From assembly GCA_964343195.1 (NCBI GenBank), contig CAYFIR010000024.1, forward strand, positions 1 through 58,468: a stretch of 58,468 bases of DNA. The letters are read 5' to 3'. A model generated the notes under the pieces. That model did no database searches. It saw only the letters and a list, made by a program, of their open reading frames with translations, and was not told the origin of the DNA. Source of the stretch: CAYVAP01 sp964343195. GTDB lineage: Bacteria; Bacteroidota; Bacteroidia; J057. The position numbers and the translations under genes are program-made. Numbering within the stretch: position 1 is the first letter of the stretch; each line of letters opens with the position of its first letter. This document shows positions 25,301-32,460 of the stretch, piece after piece.

Positions 25301-26557
25301 AGCCTGACCAGAAGATTCATCCAGGAGGAGCAGTCCCTGAGTCACCCCTCCTACCCAAAGTCTACCCTTTTCATCTTTGACTACGGCGGACACAGAAATA
25401 GGCGTTTCTCCAGGATCTGCTTCCAGGTAAGTCGAAAATTGTGTAATTCCGGGGTCCATCTTTCCCAGGCCACCTTCGCAGGCTGCCCAGTAAATACCCT
25501 CTTTAGAGATGAAAAAATCCCGGATTTGATTACCTGGCAGGGATTCAGAGATACCCGGGACTTTTTGAATTATGGTTATGTTTTGACGGGTAATCTTTGA
25601 TAGGTCCCACTCAGATCCATTGGGAGCTATGATAGCGAGGCCTATTGTTGACCCGACCCAAATTCTACCTTCCAGGTCTTCCATGAGTGCGAAGATGCTG
25701 AGGCCCACCTCGTTGTTTAATTCTTCTGGCAGGTGCTGCCATTCCCTGGAGTTTTCCTTCCAGAGCATCAGCCCACTACCAAAGGAACCTGCCCATAGGT
25801 TGCCCTTCCTGTCAACTTCCAGGCCCCATACGCCCTGATCAGCAGGCAGATTTAGCGTCAAATCTTTGTGTACCAATCGATCAAACCGAAGGTTTTGCCA
25901 ATCCCCAGGACTCTCCGGGAGTATGGCCCTATGAACGACCCCATCCCAGGACGAAACGAAGATGTCTCCTGAGTCATTTATTTCGAGGGCGAGGATACCC
26001 GGCCTATACAGGCTTTGAGGATCATCGGGGTCTGGCAAAAAGGTAAAAATGGAGTCCAGGCTCCGGTCCCAGATTGAGAGCCCATGCTCTGTTCCCATCC
26101 AAACATTGCCTTCTTTATCCTCTAGCAGTGAAAGGACCTCATCATGCGCAAGGGAGTTCGGCACCTCCGGCTGATGGGTTAGGTATCGGATCTGCTCGGT
26201 TTCCCAGTCAATGACATTCACTCCTCCTCCCTGGGTTCCCACCCAAAGGTCTCCCTCCCGATCTACCATTAGGGCCTTGATGATGTTGCTCGACAACGTT
26301 ACTCCTTCGCGAAATCCTTCTACGGGATCAAACATCCGGGTAAATATAGCCCCATCAAACCTGCTAAGGCCATCTGCCGTACCCACCCAGATAAATCCTT
26401 CCTTGTCCTGGGTGACACAGTACACCATGTCGGAGGAAAGGCCCTGCCTGGTATGATAATTCTCAAAGGGAAATGCACTATTCTGCCCCTGAATCATGAA
26501 GGGGAGACCCAAACAGGCCAATGCGATTGCCAAATAAACTGTACCTGCTTTCCGCAT
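22343..26557 (-). CDS. Hybrid two-component sensor kinase with periplasmic propeller and two receiver domains
   Basis: A 1404-residue membrane sensor. Domains in order: signal peptide (1-24), two-component-regulator propeller repeats (about 35-720; many WVGT/WIGG-type blades), Y_Y_Y domain (about 725-815), one membrane segment (about 822-842), HisKA with phospho-His near 896 in NMSHEIRTP, HATPase (about 990-1110), REC1 with phospho-Asp near 1187 and REC2 with phospho-Asp near 1328. Classic Bacteroidota HTCS sensors end in an AraC-type DNA-binding domain; this one has none, so its output must go through partners. Ligand unknown; propeller sensors often sense carbohydrate fragments. No glycan-degradation locus is adjacent. 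Divergent from queE. Confidence 0.93.
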   Translation of the reverse strand: MRKAGTVYLAIALACLGLPFMIQGQNSAFPFENYHTRQGLSSDMVYCVTQDKEGFIWVGTADGLSRFDGAIFTRMFDPVEGFREGVTLSSNIIKALMVDREGDLWVGTQGGGVNVIDWETEQIRYLTHQPEVPNSLAHDEVLSLLEDKEGNVWMGTEHGLSIWDRSLDSIFTFLPDPDDPQSLYRPGILALEINDSGDIFVSSWDGVVHRAILPESPGDWQNLRFDRLVHKDLTLNLPADQGVWGLEVDRKGNLWAGSFGSGLMLWKENSREWQHLPEELNNEVGLSIFALMEDLEGRIWVGSTIGLAIIAPNGSEWDLSKITRQNITIIQKVPGISESLPGNQIRDFFISKEGIYWAACEGGLGKMDPGITQFSTYLEADPGETPISVSAVVKDEKGRLWVGGVTQGLLLLDESSGQATSASSFTKGPSIPDFIINMASFDDRLWLGTQTGVFCLDINTYHVTHIPIKDPVLGTDLAINQIQQAPNGEIWLTTKGGMFRMDGQLPVPVRDTEGKILLRNNMPNDMGWSEDGTLWVGNENGGLAEISPAPDGGDRYVLTYHLANPDDPRSLINQNFRSILCQDEFVWIGGVQGLLRLDVETGKMIQFGLPHGLITMNIASLVADSMGNIWGGSNPGIACFNQEREHFTIFRNVHGIKSINHFDGGVYVEKDGDIYFGGDNGLVRFSPVDVARNYPAPTILIDGLKLGRERVAVGKIDPYLDRPLLESKLSIQREVTLPQNYKVLSIHFLIQNYRFAELGQYKYRLRGLSDEWSVGKLERSETFTSLDPGTYYFDLQAANHEGLWTDSYETIKITVLPPWWRSWYFRSGVTALILLLIFGIGTWRNQNIRRQNNILQRRVSERTKELAQAKESETVARELAEKASLAKSEFLANMSHEIRTPMNGMLGMAELLNDSKLSPEQRDYLTTIRKSGENLLAIINDILDFSKIESGSLELEMRSIQLVDFIEEILELFGAQLGDKPVELLYELDPDLPSHFRGDTLRLRQILTNLLSNAAKFTDQGHIRLGVDFIHLDSQNPERIRIKFSVSDTGIGIPEHKQQDLFKAFTQADSSITRKYGGTGLGLAISAQLARLMGGELKVASQVGEGSVFSFDIVTEPLGYQPCIYERYQRPAILGKKVLLVEDHDALRRSMTRRLDKMGLSITSCKDGQLALDLLESDPGFDLIVSDLDMPGLDGQGVAEELKKRNLDIPVVLMTSLAATRAMKESPLFSAVLSKPVRHRVLAHALQKVFPDSKIGDNSASPDEKAAPGQEKKVELKGQILLVEDHIVNRKLAIRMLAKLGLDADIAENGAMALELEKTNFYDLILMDVQMPVMDGLEATSRIRMEVESDRQPIIVAMTANAMQGDREKCIASGMDDYISKPFKLTELSHKLTKYLQISTGTSL

Positions 26558-26716
26558 TCTTAGGTGTGAATAGTAGTAATAACCAAATTACTTAAACTTA
26601 AACTATATGTGCCGCAAAACAGAATTAAAAGCCATACAATTATTACCTCTTCGCGATAGGATAAAGGCAATATTCTGGCATTAGGCAATTGATAAAGAAA
26701 ACTGGGCAGGAAGTTG

Positions 26717-26724
26717 TAAATTTG
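26717..26724 (+). promoter_or_regulatory. Candidate -7 box upstream of queE
   Basis: TAAATTTG matches TAnnTTTG. No clear TTTG lies 19 bases upstream. Transcription would begin within a few bases of the queE ATG at 26733, implying a nearly leaderless message. Confidence 0.4.
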
Positions 26725-26732
26725 CGCTGATT

Positions 26733-27383
26733 ATGAAGAGTGTGAAGCAAAAGGAGTTGACAAAAGCCATTCGTTACCGCGTGGCAGACCCCTTGCCGGT
26801 GATGGAGCATTTCTACACCCTGCAGGGAGAGGGGACGTATTCGGGCGTGCCAGCCTATTTTGTGAGGCTGGCCGGATGTGACGTCGGATGTGTGTGGTGT
26901 GATGTGAAGGAGTCGTGGACTCCACAGCCGGATCAGTACAAGTCCTGCGATGAAATTGTCGAGATGGCTATTGCTTCCGGTACCCAGCGAGTGGTAATCA
27001 CCGGAGGTGAGCCGACTGTATATGACCTGCAACATCTGACAGATCGCCTCCACCGGGCCGATCTGAAAGTGCATTTGGAAACCGCCGGACCTCATCCCCT
27101 CATGGGCGACATCGACTGGCTGTGTTTTTCGCCCAAGAAGTTTCTGGCCCCGCTGCCCGGTTACTACGAACTGGCCCACGAACTCAAGGTCGTCATCTAC
27201 CACGAGTCAGACCTGCAATGGGCCGAAGAGCATGCCGCCAGATGCGCCGACCATGTTCACCTGTTTTTACAGCCAGAGTGGAGCCGCCGAGACCGGATTA
27301 CCCCCATTCTCATTGACTACCTCAAACAAAATCCCCACTGGCGCCTGAGTTTGCAGACTCATAAGTATATTGACATTCCCTAA
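26733..27383 (+). CDS. queE: 7-carboxy-7-deazaguanine synthase
   Basis: A 216-residue radical SAM enzyme that converts carboxytetrahydropterin to 7-carboxy-7-deazaguanine, the ring-contraction step to queuosine. EHFYTLQGEGTYSGVP is the family N-terminal block. The [4Fe-4S] cysteines are Cys49, Cys53 and Cys56 (CDVGCVWC), followed by VVITGGEPTVYD, which binds SAM. The final SLQTHKYIDIP is typical. queC and queD are not next to it; queA lies 18 kb away in the window. The presumed leaderless start is supported by the -7 box just upstream. Confidence 0.96.
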   Translation: MKSVKQKELTKAIRYRVADPLPVMEHFYTLQGEGTYSGVPAYFVRLAGCDVGCVWCDVKESWTPQPDQYKSCDEIVEMAIASGTQRVVITGGEPTVYDLQHLTDRLHRADLKVHLETAGPHPLMGDIDWLCFSPKKFLAPLPGYYELAHELKVVIYHESDLQWAEEHAARCADHVHLFLQPEWSRRDRITPILIDYLKQNPHWRLSLQTHKYIDIP

Positions 27384-27385
27384 TC

Positions 27386-27565
27386 GGAAGTTCGTAGTTC
27401 TCGGTTCGAAGTTCCAAGTTAAAGTGGGGCTGCTTAGGTCCGTAACTTAGCCCTATGACAAACTGCGAACAACGAACTAATTCCCTAAAAATTCGGAATT
27501 CGTAATTCAAAATTCGTGATTACCCCAGGAATTACGAATAACGAATTTCCAATCACGAATCATCC
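27386..27565. repeat. Low-complexity intergenic repeat D, copy 1 (queE-ruvB gap)
   Basis: The whole 188-bp gap is composed of short related words: aagttcgtagttctcggttc, then aattcgtaattcaaaattcg and inverted words aattacgaataacgaatttc and aatcacgaat. attcgtgatt and aatcacgaat are mutual inverted repeats, so a long hairpin can form. The words recur at 21312-21335, 32357-32385 and 49855-49880. It ends 7 bp before the ruvB ATG. Confidence 0.55.
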
Positions 27566-27571
27566 CCCCTC

Positions 27572-28594
27572 ATGCGCAACGAAATGCTAGATCCCCAGTC
27601 ATCCGGTATGGACGAAGAGAAGCAGCTTCGCCCCCAGGTGCTGGAAGAATTTACCGGTCAGCAAAAGCTAACCGCCAACCTGAGGATCTTTGTCGAGGCG
27701 GCACGTAAGCGGGGGGAACCATTGGATCACGTCATCCTCCACGGCCCTCCGGGTCTGGGTAAGACCACCCTGTCTTACATCATCGCGCATGAGATGCAGG
27801 CCAGCATCACCACGACTTCTGGTCCGGTGCTGGAAAAGCCCGGTGACCTCGCAGGGTTGCTCACCAACCTGGAGATGGGCGATGTCCTGTTTATCGATGA
27901 AATACACCGCCTGTCGCCGGTTGTCGAAGAATACCTCTACTCTGCTATGGAGGATTTCAAGATCGACATCATGGTCGAGACCGGACCCAATGCCCGGAGC
28001 ATCGAAATTGCCCTGCATCCCTTCACACTGGTGGGAGCTACGACGCGGGCAGGACTCTTGACCTCCCCCATGCTGGCCCGCTTTGGGATCAACGCCCGAC
28101 TGGAATACTACGACGCAGAGACCCTGGCGCGGATCATCCGACGCTCGGCTTCGGTGCTGGGAGTGCCCATCGACCACGACGCTTCACTGGAAATTGCCCG
28201 AAGGAGCCGGGGAACCCCGCGCATCGCCAACCGCCTGCTGCGCCGCACGCGGGACTTTGCCCAGGTAAAGGGCGACGGACACATTACCCTGGCCATCGCC
28301 AAGATGACCCTGGAGGCCCTGGAAGTCGATGAGTCGGGTCTGGACGAAATGGACAACAAGATCCTGCTCACCATCATCGACAAGTTCAAAGGCGGCCCTG
28401 TCGGCCTCAACAACATTGCCGCCGCCGCAGGAGAAGAATCGGACACCATCGAGGAGGTCTATGAACCCTACCTCATCATGGAAGGTTTTCTGAAACGCAC
28501 CGCGCGTGGCCGTGTCGCCACTGAACGAGCATACCGCCACTTCAACCGCATTCCCGGAAACTCAGATCCCAGCCAGCAGGATCTTTTTACCTGA
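27572..28594 (+). CDS. ruvB: Holliday junction branch-migration helicase RuvB
   Basis: A 340-residue hexameric AAA+ motor that, with RuvA, drives branch migration at Holliday junctions. Walker A is GPPGLGKT (58-65), Walker B is LFIDEIHRLS, the beta-hairpin that contacts RuvA lies around IMVETGPNARSI, and the C-terminal winged helix ends GRVATERAYRHF. Full length for the family. ruvA and ruvC are absent from the window. The sigma-factor gene follows after about 90 bp on the same strand. Confidence 0.98.
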   Translation: MRNEMLDPQSSGMDEEKQLRPQVLEEFTGQQKLTANLRIFVEAARKRGEPLDHVILHGPPGLGKTTLSYIIAHEMQASITTTSGPVLEKPGDLAGLLTNLEMGDVLFIDEIHRLSPVVEEYLYSAMEDFKIDIMVETGPNARSIEIALHPFTLVGATTRAGLLTSPMLARFGINARLEYYDAETLARIIRRSASVLGVPIDHDASLEIARRSRGTPRIANRLLRRTRDFAQVKGDGHITLAIAKMTLEALEVDESGLDEMDNKILLTIIDKFKGGPVGLNNIAAAAGEESDTIEEVYEPYLIMEGFLKRTARGRVATERAYRHFNRIPGNSDPSQQDLFT

Positions 28595-28686
28595 TTGTTC
28601 CCGATAGGGTGTAACTTTTGAAGAATAGCTCATTATGGAGAGCAAACCCTTAATCCCAAAGCGCTTTGTCCTCCCCGTCTCATCAT

Positions 28687-29238
28687 ATGACCAAGTCGGA
28701 AATTCAGGCTGAGTACGACCTGATCCGGGCCGCCCAGCGGGATGCCCGCAAATTTGATGTGCTGTATCGGCGCTACTTTGAGGTCATTTTTGGCTTTGTG
28801 TACAAGCGAATGCGCGATGAGGAGGCTACGGCAGACCTGACCCAGCACATTTTCCTCAAGGCCATGACCAATCTCAAACGCTATCGCTTTCAGGGACTCC
28901 CCTTCAAGGCGTGGCTGTTTACCATTGCTGCCAACGAGGTCAACCAGCACTTTCGCAAGACCCAAAAGCAGCGGGTCATCAGCCTGGACAGCGAGAACCT
29001 CAGGGAGATGACAGAGGAAGCAGAATGGGACGCAACCGATGAAAACATCCAGCAGATGGTAGCCGCACTGAACCAGCTTTCGCTGGAAGAGGTGCAGCTG
29101 ATTGAGTTTCGCTTTTTCGAGAAAATACCGTTTAAAGAGGTAGCTGCCATCTATGGCATCACCGAAAGCAATGCGAAGGTCAGGGTACACCGTCTGCTGA
29201 AGAAGATGAAGACGCTCATGCAAAAAGAATATCAGTAA
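28687..29238 (+). CDS. ECF-type RNA polymerase sigma factor
   Basis: A 183-residue sigma-70-family factor with region 2 at about 15-90 (YRRYFEVIFGFVYKRM, then DLTQHIFLKA) and region 4 at about 125-180, whose helix-turn-helix reads FKEVAAIYGITESNAKVRVHR. Regions 1 and 3 are absent, as in extracytoplasmic-function factors. The ATG at 28687 is chosen; a TTG frame extension to 28666 is unlikely. The next gene starts one base after the stop, so the two are almost certainly translationally coupled. By analogy to ECF operons the partner may control this factor, but it is not a recognisable anti-sigma protein. Confidence 0.92.
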   Translation: MTKSEIQAEYDLIRAAQRDARKFDVLYRRYFEVIFGFVYKRMRDEEATADLTQHIFLKAMTNLKRYRFQGLPFKAWLFTIAANEVNQHFRKTQKQRVISLDSENLREMTEEAEWDATDENIQQMVAALNQLSLEEVQLIEFRFFEKIPFKEVAAIYGITESNAKVRVHRLLKKMKTLMQKEYQ

Positions 29239-29239
29239 A

Positions 29240-30712
29240 ATGGCCAAATACCGGATTCATATCGATCCTTCCCCTCCGGATCCGCAGATGGTCGAGCGGC
29301 ACCAGGACTTTGATAGCCTCTATAAGGGCTATCAAACCCAGACTCGTTTTGAGTTCTGGCGCAACCTCTACCGCAATCCCCGCAACTTCGGCCTGATCAT
29401 CATGCTAATTGCTGTAACGGCTCTCGTTTGGCAGGCTACGACGGAAGAAGAAGTCCTGCAACGCAACTATGCCCTTTATCCTCCTGATAGTCTCAGCGCG
29501 ACCAGATTGCAGCAAATAAACGGATTGGCAGAAGAGGCGACCGTGCTGGAAGTGGCGCTCGGCGTCACAGCCGAGGTGCCAGCTCAGGCATGGCTCAATG
29601 ACAGCGGCGAGGTTGTACAGGGGAATATCCAATTCCGCTATCGGCTGATACGAGGCCCACAAGCGGCCTTTGAGGCAGGTGTACCCCGTCCTTGGGATCA
29701 GACCAATGCGATGGCCCGGTTGAATCTGGTCGAAATTGAAGCCTATCAACAGGATCAGCGACTCTCACTCCGCGACGGCTATGCCCTTAAAGTTTCCTGG
29801 AAAATACCCGAACTCTATGACTCGCTGGAAGTGCGTTACCTCAGCACATCTGAAGAGAAGTGGCTGCCTGTACTCGGTCTCGCACGGGAATCTTCTCCCA
29901 TGGAACCCAATCCAGGGCCTCCGCCACCTCCACTGGAAGTAACTGATTTGGAGGCAGATACCCTGATCGCCAAATCGGCTCGTCGACCTACCCCTCCTTC
30001 CAGGCCCTTTGGTACTCGCCCCAGCAATCTGGCAGATTTCCCGGAACTGAGGGGCTACGAAAATGTCTATTGGGCGCACATCGACCGCACTAGCAGCAGC
30101 AACCCCTGGTCAGCAGGCCTCATCGGGGCCGATCGCCCCTGGAGCGATGTGCGTATCCGGAAAGTAGGGGGACAAGTCTATGAACTGCGCTTTGCGCGCC
30201 AAACCCCCGAAGGAGGCATTGAGTCTCGTCGTGTGCTGGCGCGGCCGCTGCTCCAGGCCGAAAGTGAAGCCGAGGCACTTGCCTGGTATCGTCGTCAGAT
30301 GGCTGCTTATGAAGTCGAGCTGGCCAATATTCGCAAGGCGGATTCCCTGCGTACTGCTCAGACCGCAGCCGCACAGGAGGCCCAGGCTGCTTACGAAGAG
30401 GCTCTGGGAGTCTGGCTGAAGGCCCAACAGGATGGCTCGCTCTCTCCTTTCACGGCACTCAGCTATGAGGTTCCCCATGCCGGTGTCTCGGGATTTTGGC
30501 TCCCGGTACCGTACACAGCGGAATTACAGGAATGGCCTTCTCAAGAGGAAATCGATCTGCACCCAGCGCTTCAACCCTGGTGCTACGCAGCGAGAGGAGA
30601 TACCCTGCTGCCATTACACATAACAGGAGACAACAAAGTCGAACTGGCACCTGAAGCCACGATGATCTGGTTACCCATCCCAAATGGAGGGGTTCATCAT
30701 GTGGAATTGTGA
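29240..30712 (+). CDS. Unknown single-pass membrane protein coupled to the ECF sigma factor
   Basis: A 490-residue protein with a 48-residue N-terminal cytoplasmic part (KYRIHIDPSPPDPQMV, HQDFDSLYKGYQ, RFEFWRNLYRNPR), one membrane segment at about 50-66, and an extracytoplasmic part of about 420 residues. The latter contains a proline-rich linker near 226-236 (PNPGPPPPPLE) and an alanine/glutamate-rich helical stretch near 345-400. There is no zinc-binding HxxxCxxC, no DUF4974 or FecR signature, and no signal peptide. The topology (short inside, large outside) and the one-base spacing after the sigma gene fit an anti-sigma or membrane sensor role, which is inference only. The gene is convergent with the DUF2778-like gene, 8 bp away. 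Confidence 0.8.
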   Translation: MAKYRIHIDPSPPDPQMVERHQDFDSLYKGYQTQTRFEFWRNLYRNPRNFGLIIMLIAVTALVWQATTEEEVLQRNYALYPPDSLSATRLQQINGLAEEATVLEVALGVTAEVPAQAWLNDSGEVVQGNIQFRYRLIRGPQAAFEAGVPRPWDQTNAMARLNLVEIEAYQQDQRLSLRDGYALKVSWKIPELYDSLEVRYLSTSEEKWLPVLGLARESSPMEPNPGPPPPPLEVTDLEADTLIAKSARRPTPPSRPFGTRPSNLADFPELRGYENVYWAHIDRTSSSNPWSAGLIGADRPWSDVRIRKVGGQVYELRFARQTPEGGIESRRVLARPLLQAESEAEALAWYRRQMAAYEVELANIRKADSLRTAQTAAAQEAQAAYEEALGVWLKAQQDGSLSPFTALSYEVPHAGVSGFWLPVPYTAELQEWPSQEEIDLHPALQPWCYAARGDTLLPLHITGDNKVELAPEATMIWLPIPNGGVHHVEL

Positions 30713-30720
30713 TCAAATGA

Positions 30721-31188
30721 CTATCCGATTCGGTTTTGCCAGCCAATATCCGGACCGATAGAAACGACTTCGAGGGTGTACTGCTTTTGAGGGTTATCCT
30801 TCAGGACTTTGATCATTTTGGGAATGACCAGAAAGTTCGTTGGGACGATACAACCATGGCTCCCGGTTTTCCCCCTGCCATGAATGGCAAAACCGTCTCT
30901 ACCAAACATGATGTTGGACTTACTCGGAATGAGGCGAATCCAGTTGTCTCTGGATTCGTGGATCTTCAGGGTATAGATTCCTCGTGGAATGGGCCCATAC
31001 AGGTGAGTCCCCTTGCTGCTTTTTCCCCCAACGTGGGTAGCCAGGCTGTTATTGGCGAGGAATATGTTTTCAGCAACCGCCTTTGACCCAGCTCTCCCGC
31101 CAGATCCCGCCGTGGTACTTATGGTCAGGTTGCCGAGTTTGCCATACAGTTGCCTGCTTTCGATGTTATATTTTAGATCTGTAGCCAT
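30721..31188 (-). CDS. DUF2778/Tlde1-like L,D-transpeptidase-type protein
   Basis: A 155-residue protein whose order of motifs fits the DUF2778 family, in which the type VI effector Tlde1 acts on peptidoglycan: GPIPRGIYTL, then SNIMFGRDGFAIHGRGK and the catalytic-type SHGCIVP, giving His103, His111 and Cys113. An uncleaved, signal-less N-terminus (MATDLKYNIESRQLYGKLG) is also normal for that family. The ATG at 31188 is preferred; an upstream ATG at 31245 adds 19 unrelated residues. No immunity gene, VgrG or Hcp gene is nearby. It may lie in one transcript with the reductase gene, 77 bp upstream. A housekeeping cell-wall role cannot be excluded. Confidence 0.75.
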   Translation of the reverse strand: MATDLKYNIESRQLYGKLGNLTISTTAGSGGRAGSKAVAENIFLANNSLATHVGGKSSKGTHLYGPIPRGIYTLKIHESRDNWIRLIPSKSNIMFGRDGFAIHGRGKTGSHGCIVPTNFLVIPKMIKVLKDNPQKQYTLEVVSIGPDIGWQNRIG

Positions 31189-31265
31189 GCCGATTGATGA
31201 TTTCCGATAGTTGAATATATAAAAATATCCCTTTCGGGGAACCACCTTTCACTCTCGCTCATCCC

Positions 31266-32354
31266 TTACTCATACTCCACCTCCACGTCATCCGTGGTGG
31301 GGTGACTCTGACAGGTAAGGATATACCCCTGATCCAGTTCCTCCTGCGAAAGGGCGTCGTTGCGATCCATGTAGACTTTGCCCCGCTTGAGCCGGGCCTG
31401 ACAACTGGTGCAGATGCCGCCCTGACAGGCAAATGGAGGATCCAGATCTGCCATGATGGCTGCTTCAAGAATGCTTTCTTCTGCCTTGACAGTCAACTCA
31501 GTACGCTCGCCATGCAGCAGAATGACCACCTGCTGCTCGGTCAGCTCGGGGCGACTTGAGGTGGCCTGGATTGGCTGGTCTGACTCTGAAGGTTCTGTTT
31601 CGGGCAAAGGGACGTTGAAATTTTCTCTATGAACGTCGTTGAAGTTCACCGAATGTTTGTCCAGCGCGGCTTCTGCCGCATCCATTAATCCACGGGGGCC
31701 GCAGAGATAATACACCTTTGGCAATTCGCTGGTCATGAAAACTTCAGACACCAGGTCATAAATCCGCTCCTGAGTCAGGCGTCCCCGGTAGCCTTTCCAG
31801 TCATCTTCAGGTTGCGACAGACTGTGCATCACGTGCAGTCGCTCCGGAAACTGCTCAGTCAAACGGCCCAATTCCTCCCGGAAGATAATTTCCTGGCGAT
31901 TGCGACTACCGTACCACAGACTCACCTCACTCTCAGGCTCTGCAGCCAGTACGCTGCGCAGGATTGACATAAGCGGCGTGATGCCGCTTCCTGCTCCGAT
32001 CAGCATATAATGCTTGGGCCGCTCAGCCCTGAGTTTCGTGGTAAAATTACCGCGTGGCGGTAGACATCTGATTTCATCTCCAGCCTGAAACACGTCCCGT
32101 AACAAGTTGGATACCAGTCCCTCCGGCTCTCGTTTGATCGTAACGGCCAGTCGATCATCCAGGTAGGGCGAGCTGGAAAGCGAATAAGCACGACGGTGCT
32201 TCTCTCCTTTATGTACCACTTCCAGCGTCAGGTATTGTCCTGGCTTGTAGTCAAAGCCTCCTCCATCGGGTTTTTCAAAAAACAGCGTGTACGCATTTGG
32301 GGTAAGGTCGCGGATTTCGGAAATCAGCAGCGGGACAAAAGTGGATCGACTCAT
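31266..32354 (-). CDS. PaaE-like flavin reductase with C-terminal 2Fe-2S ferredoxin domain
   Basis: A 362-residue electron-transfer protein: a ferredoxin-reductase FAD domain (about 1-105; RRAYSLSSSP binds FAD), an NAD(P)H domain (about 106-235; LIGAGSGITPLMSIL), and a plant-type [2Fe-2S] domain (about 275-362) with Cys310, Cys315, Cys318 and Cys348. This is the order of phenylacetyl-CoA epoxidase subunit PaaE and related hydroxylase reductases, which pass electrons from NADPH to an oxygenase. No paaABCD genes are adjacent, so the partner oxygenase is unknown; a desaturase, of which two lie far downstream, is possible. The start at 32354 is preferred over 32405, since the extra codons lie in repeat D. 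Confidence 0.9.
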   Translation of the reverse strand: MSRSTFVPLLISEIRDLTPNAYTLFFEKPDGGGFDYKPGQYLTLEVVHKGEKHRRAYSLSSSPYLDDRLAVTIKREPEGLVSNLLRDVFQAGDEIRCLPPRGNFTTKLRAERPKHYMLIGAGSGITPLMSILRSVLAAEPESEVSLWYGSRNRQEIIFREELGRLTEQFPERLHVMHSLSQPEDDWKGYRGRLTQERIYDLVSEVFMTSELPKVYYLCGPRGLMDAAEAALDKHSVNFNDVHRENFNVPLPETEPSESDQPIQATSSRPELTEQQVVILLHGERTELTVKAEESILEAAIMADLDPPFACQGGICTSCQARLKRGKVYMDRNDALSQEELDQGYILTCQSHPTTDDVEVEYE

Positions 32355-32356
32355 GG

Positions 32357-32385
32357 AGGGGAATTCGTGATGTGTGATTCGGAAC
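32357..32385. repeat. Low-complexity intergenic repeat D, copy 3
   Basis: ggggaattcgtgatgtgtga and ttcgg lie directly before the reductase start codon and match the words of the queE-ruvB gap. Confidence 0.4.
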
Positions 32386-32460
32386 CGGTAGTTATCATCT
32401 GGCAATCCTCGATTCTAACTTTGGGCCTCGAAATTCGGCTTTTGCGTTTAATTTTGTGCT

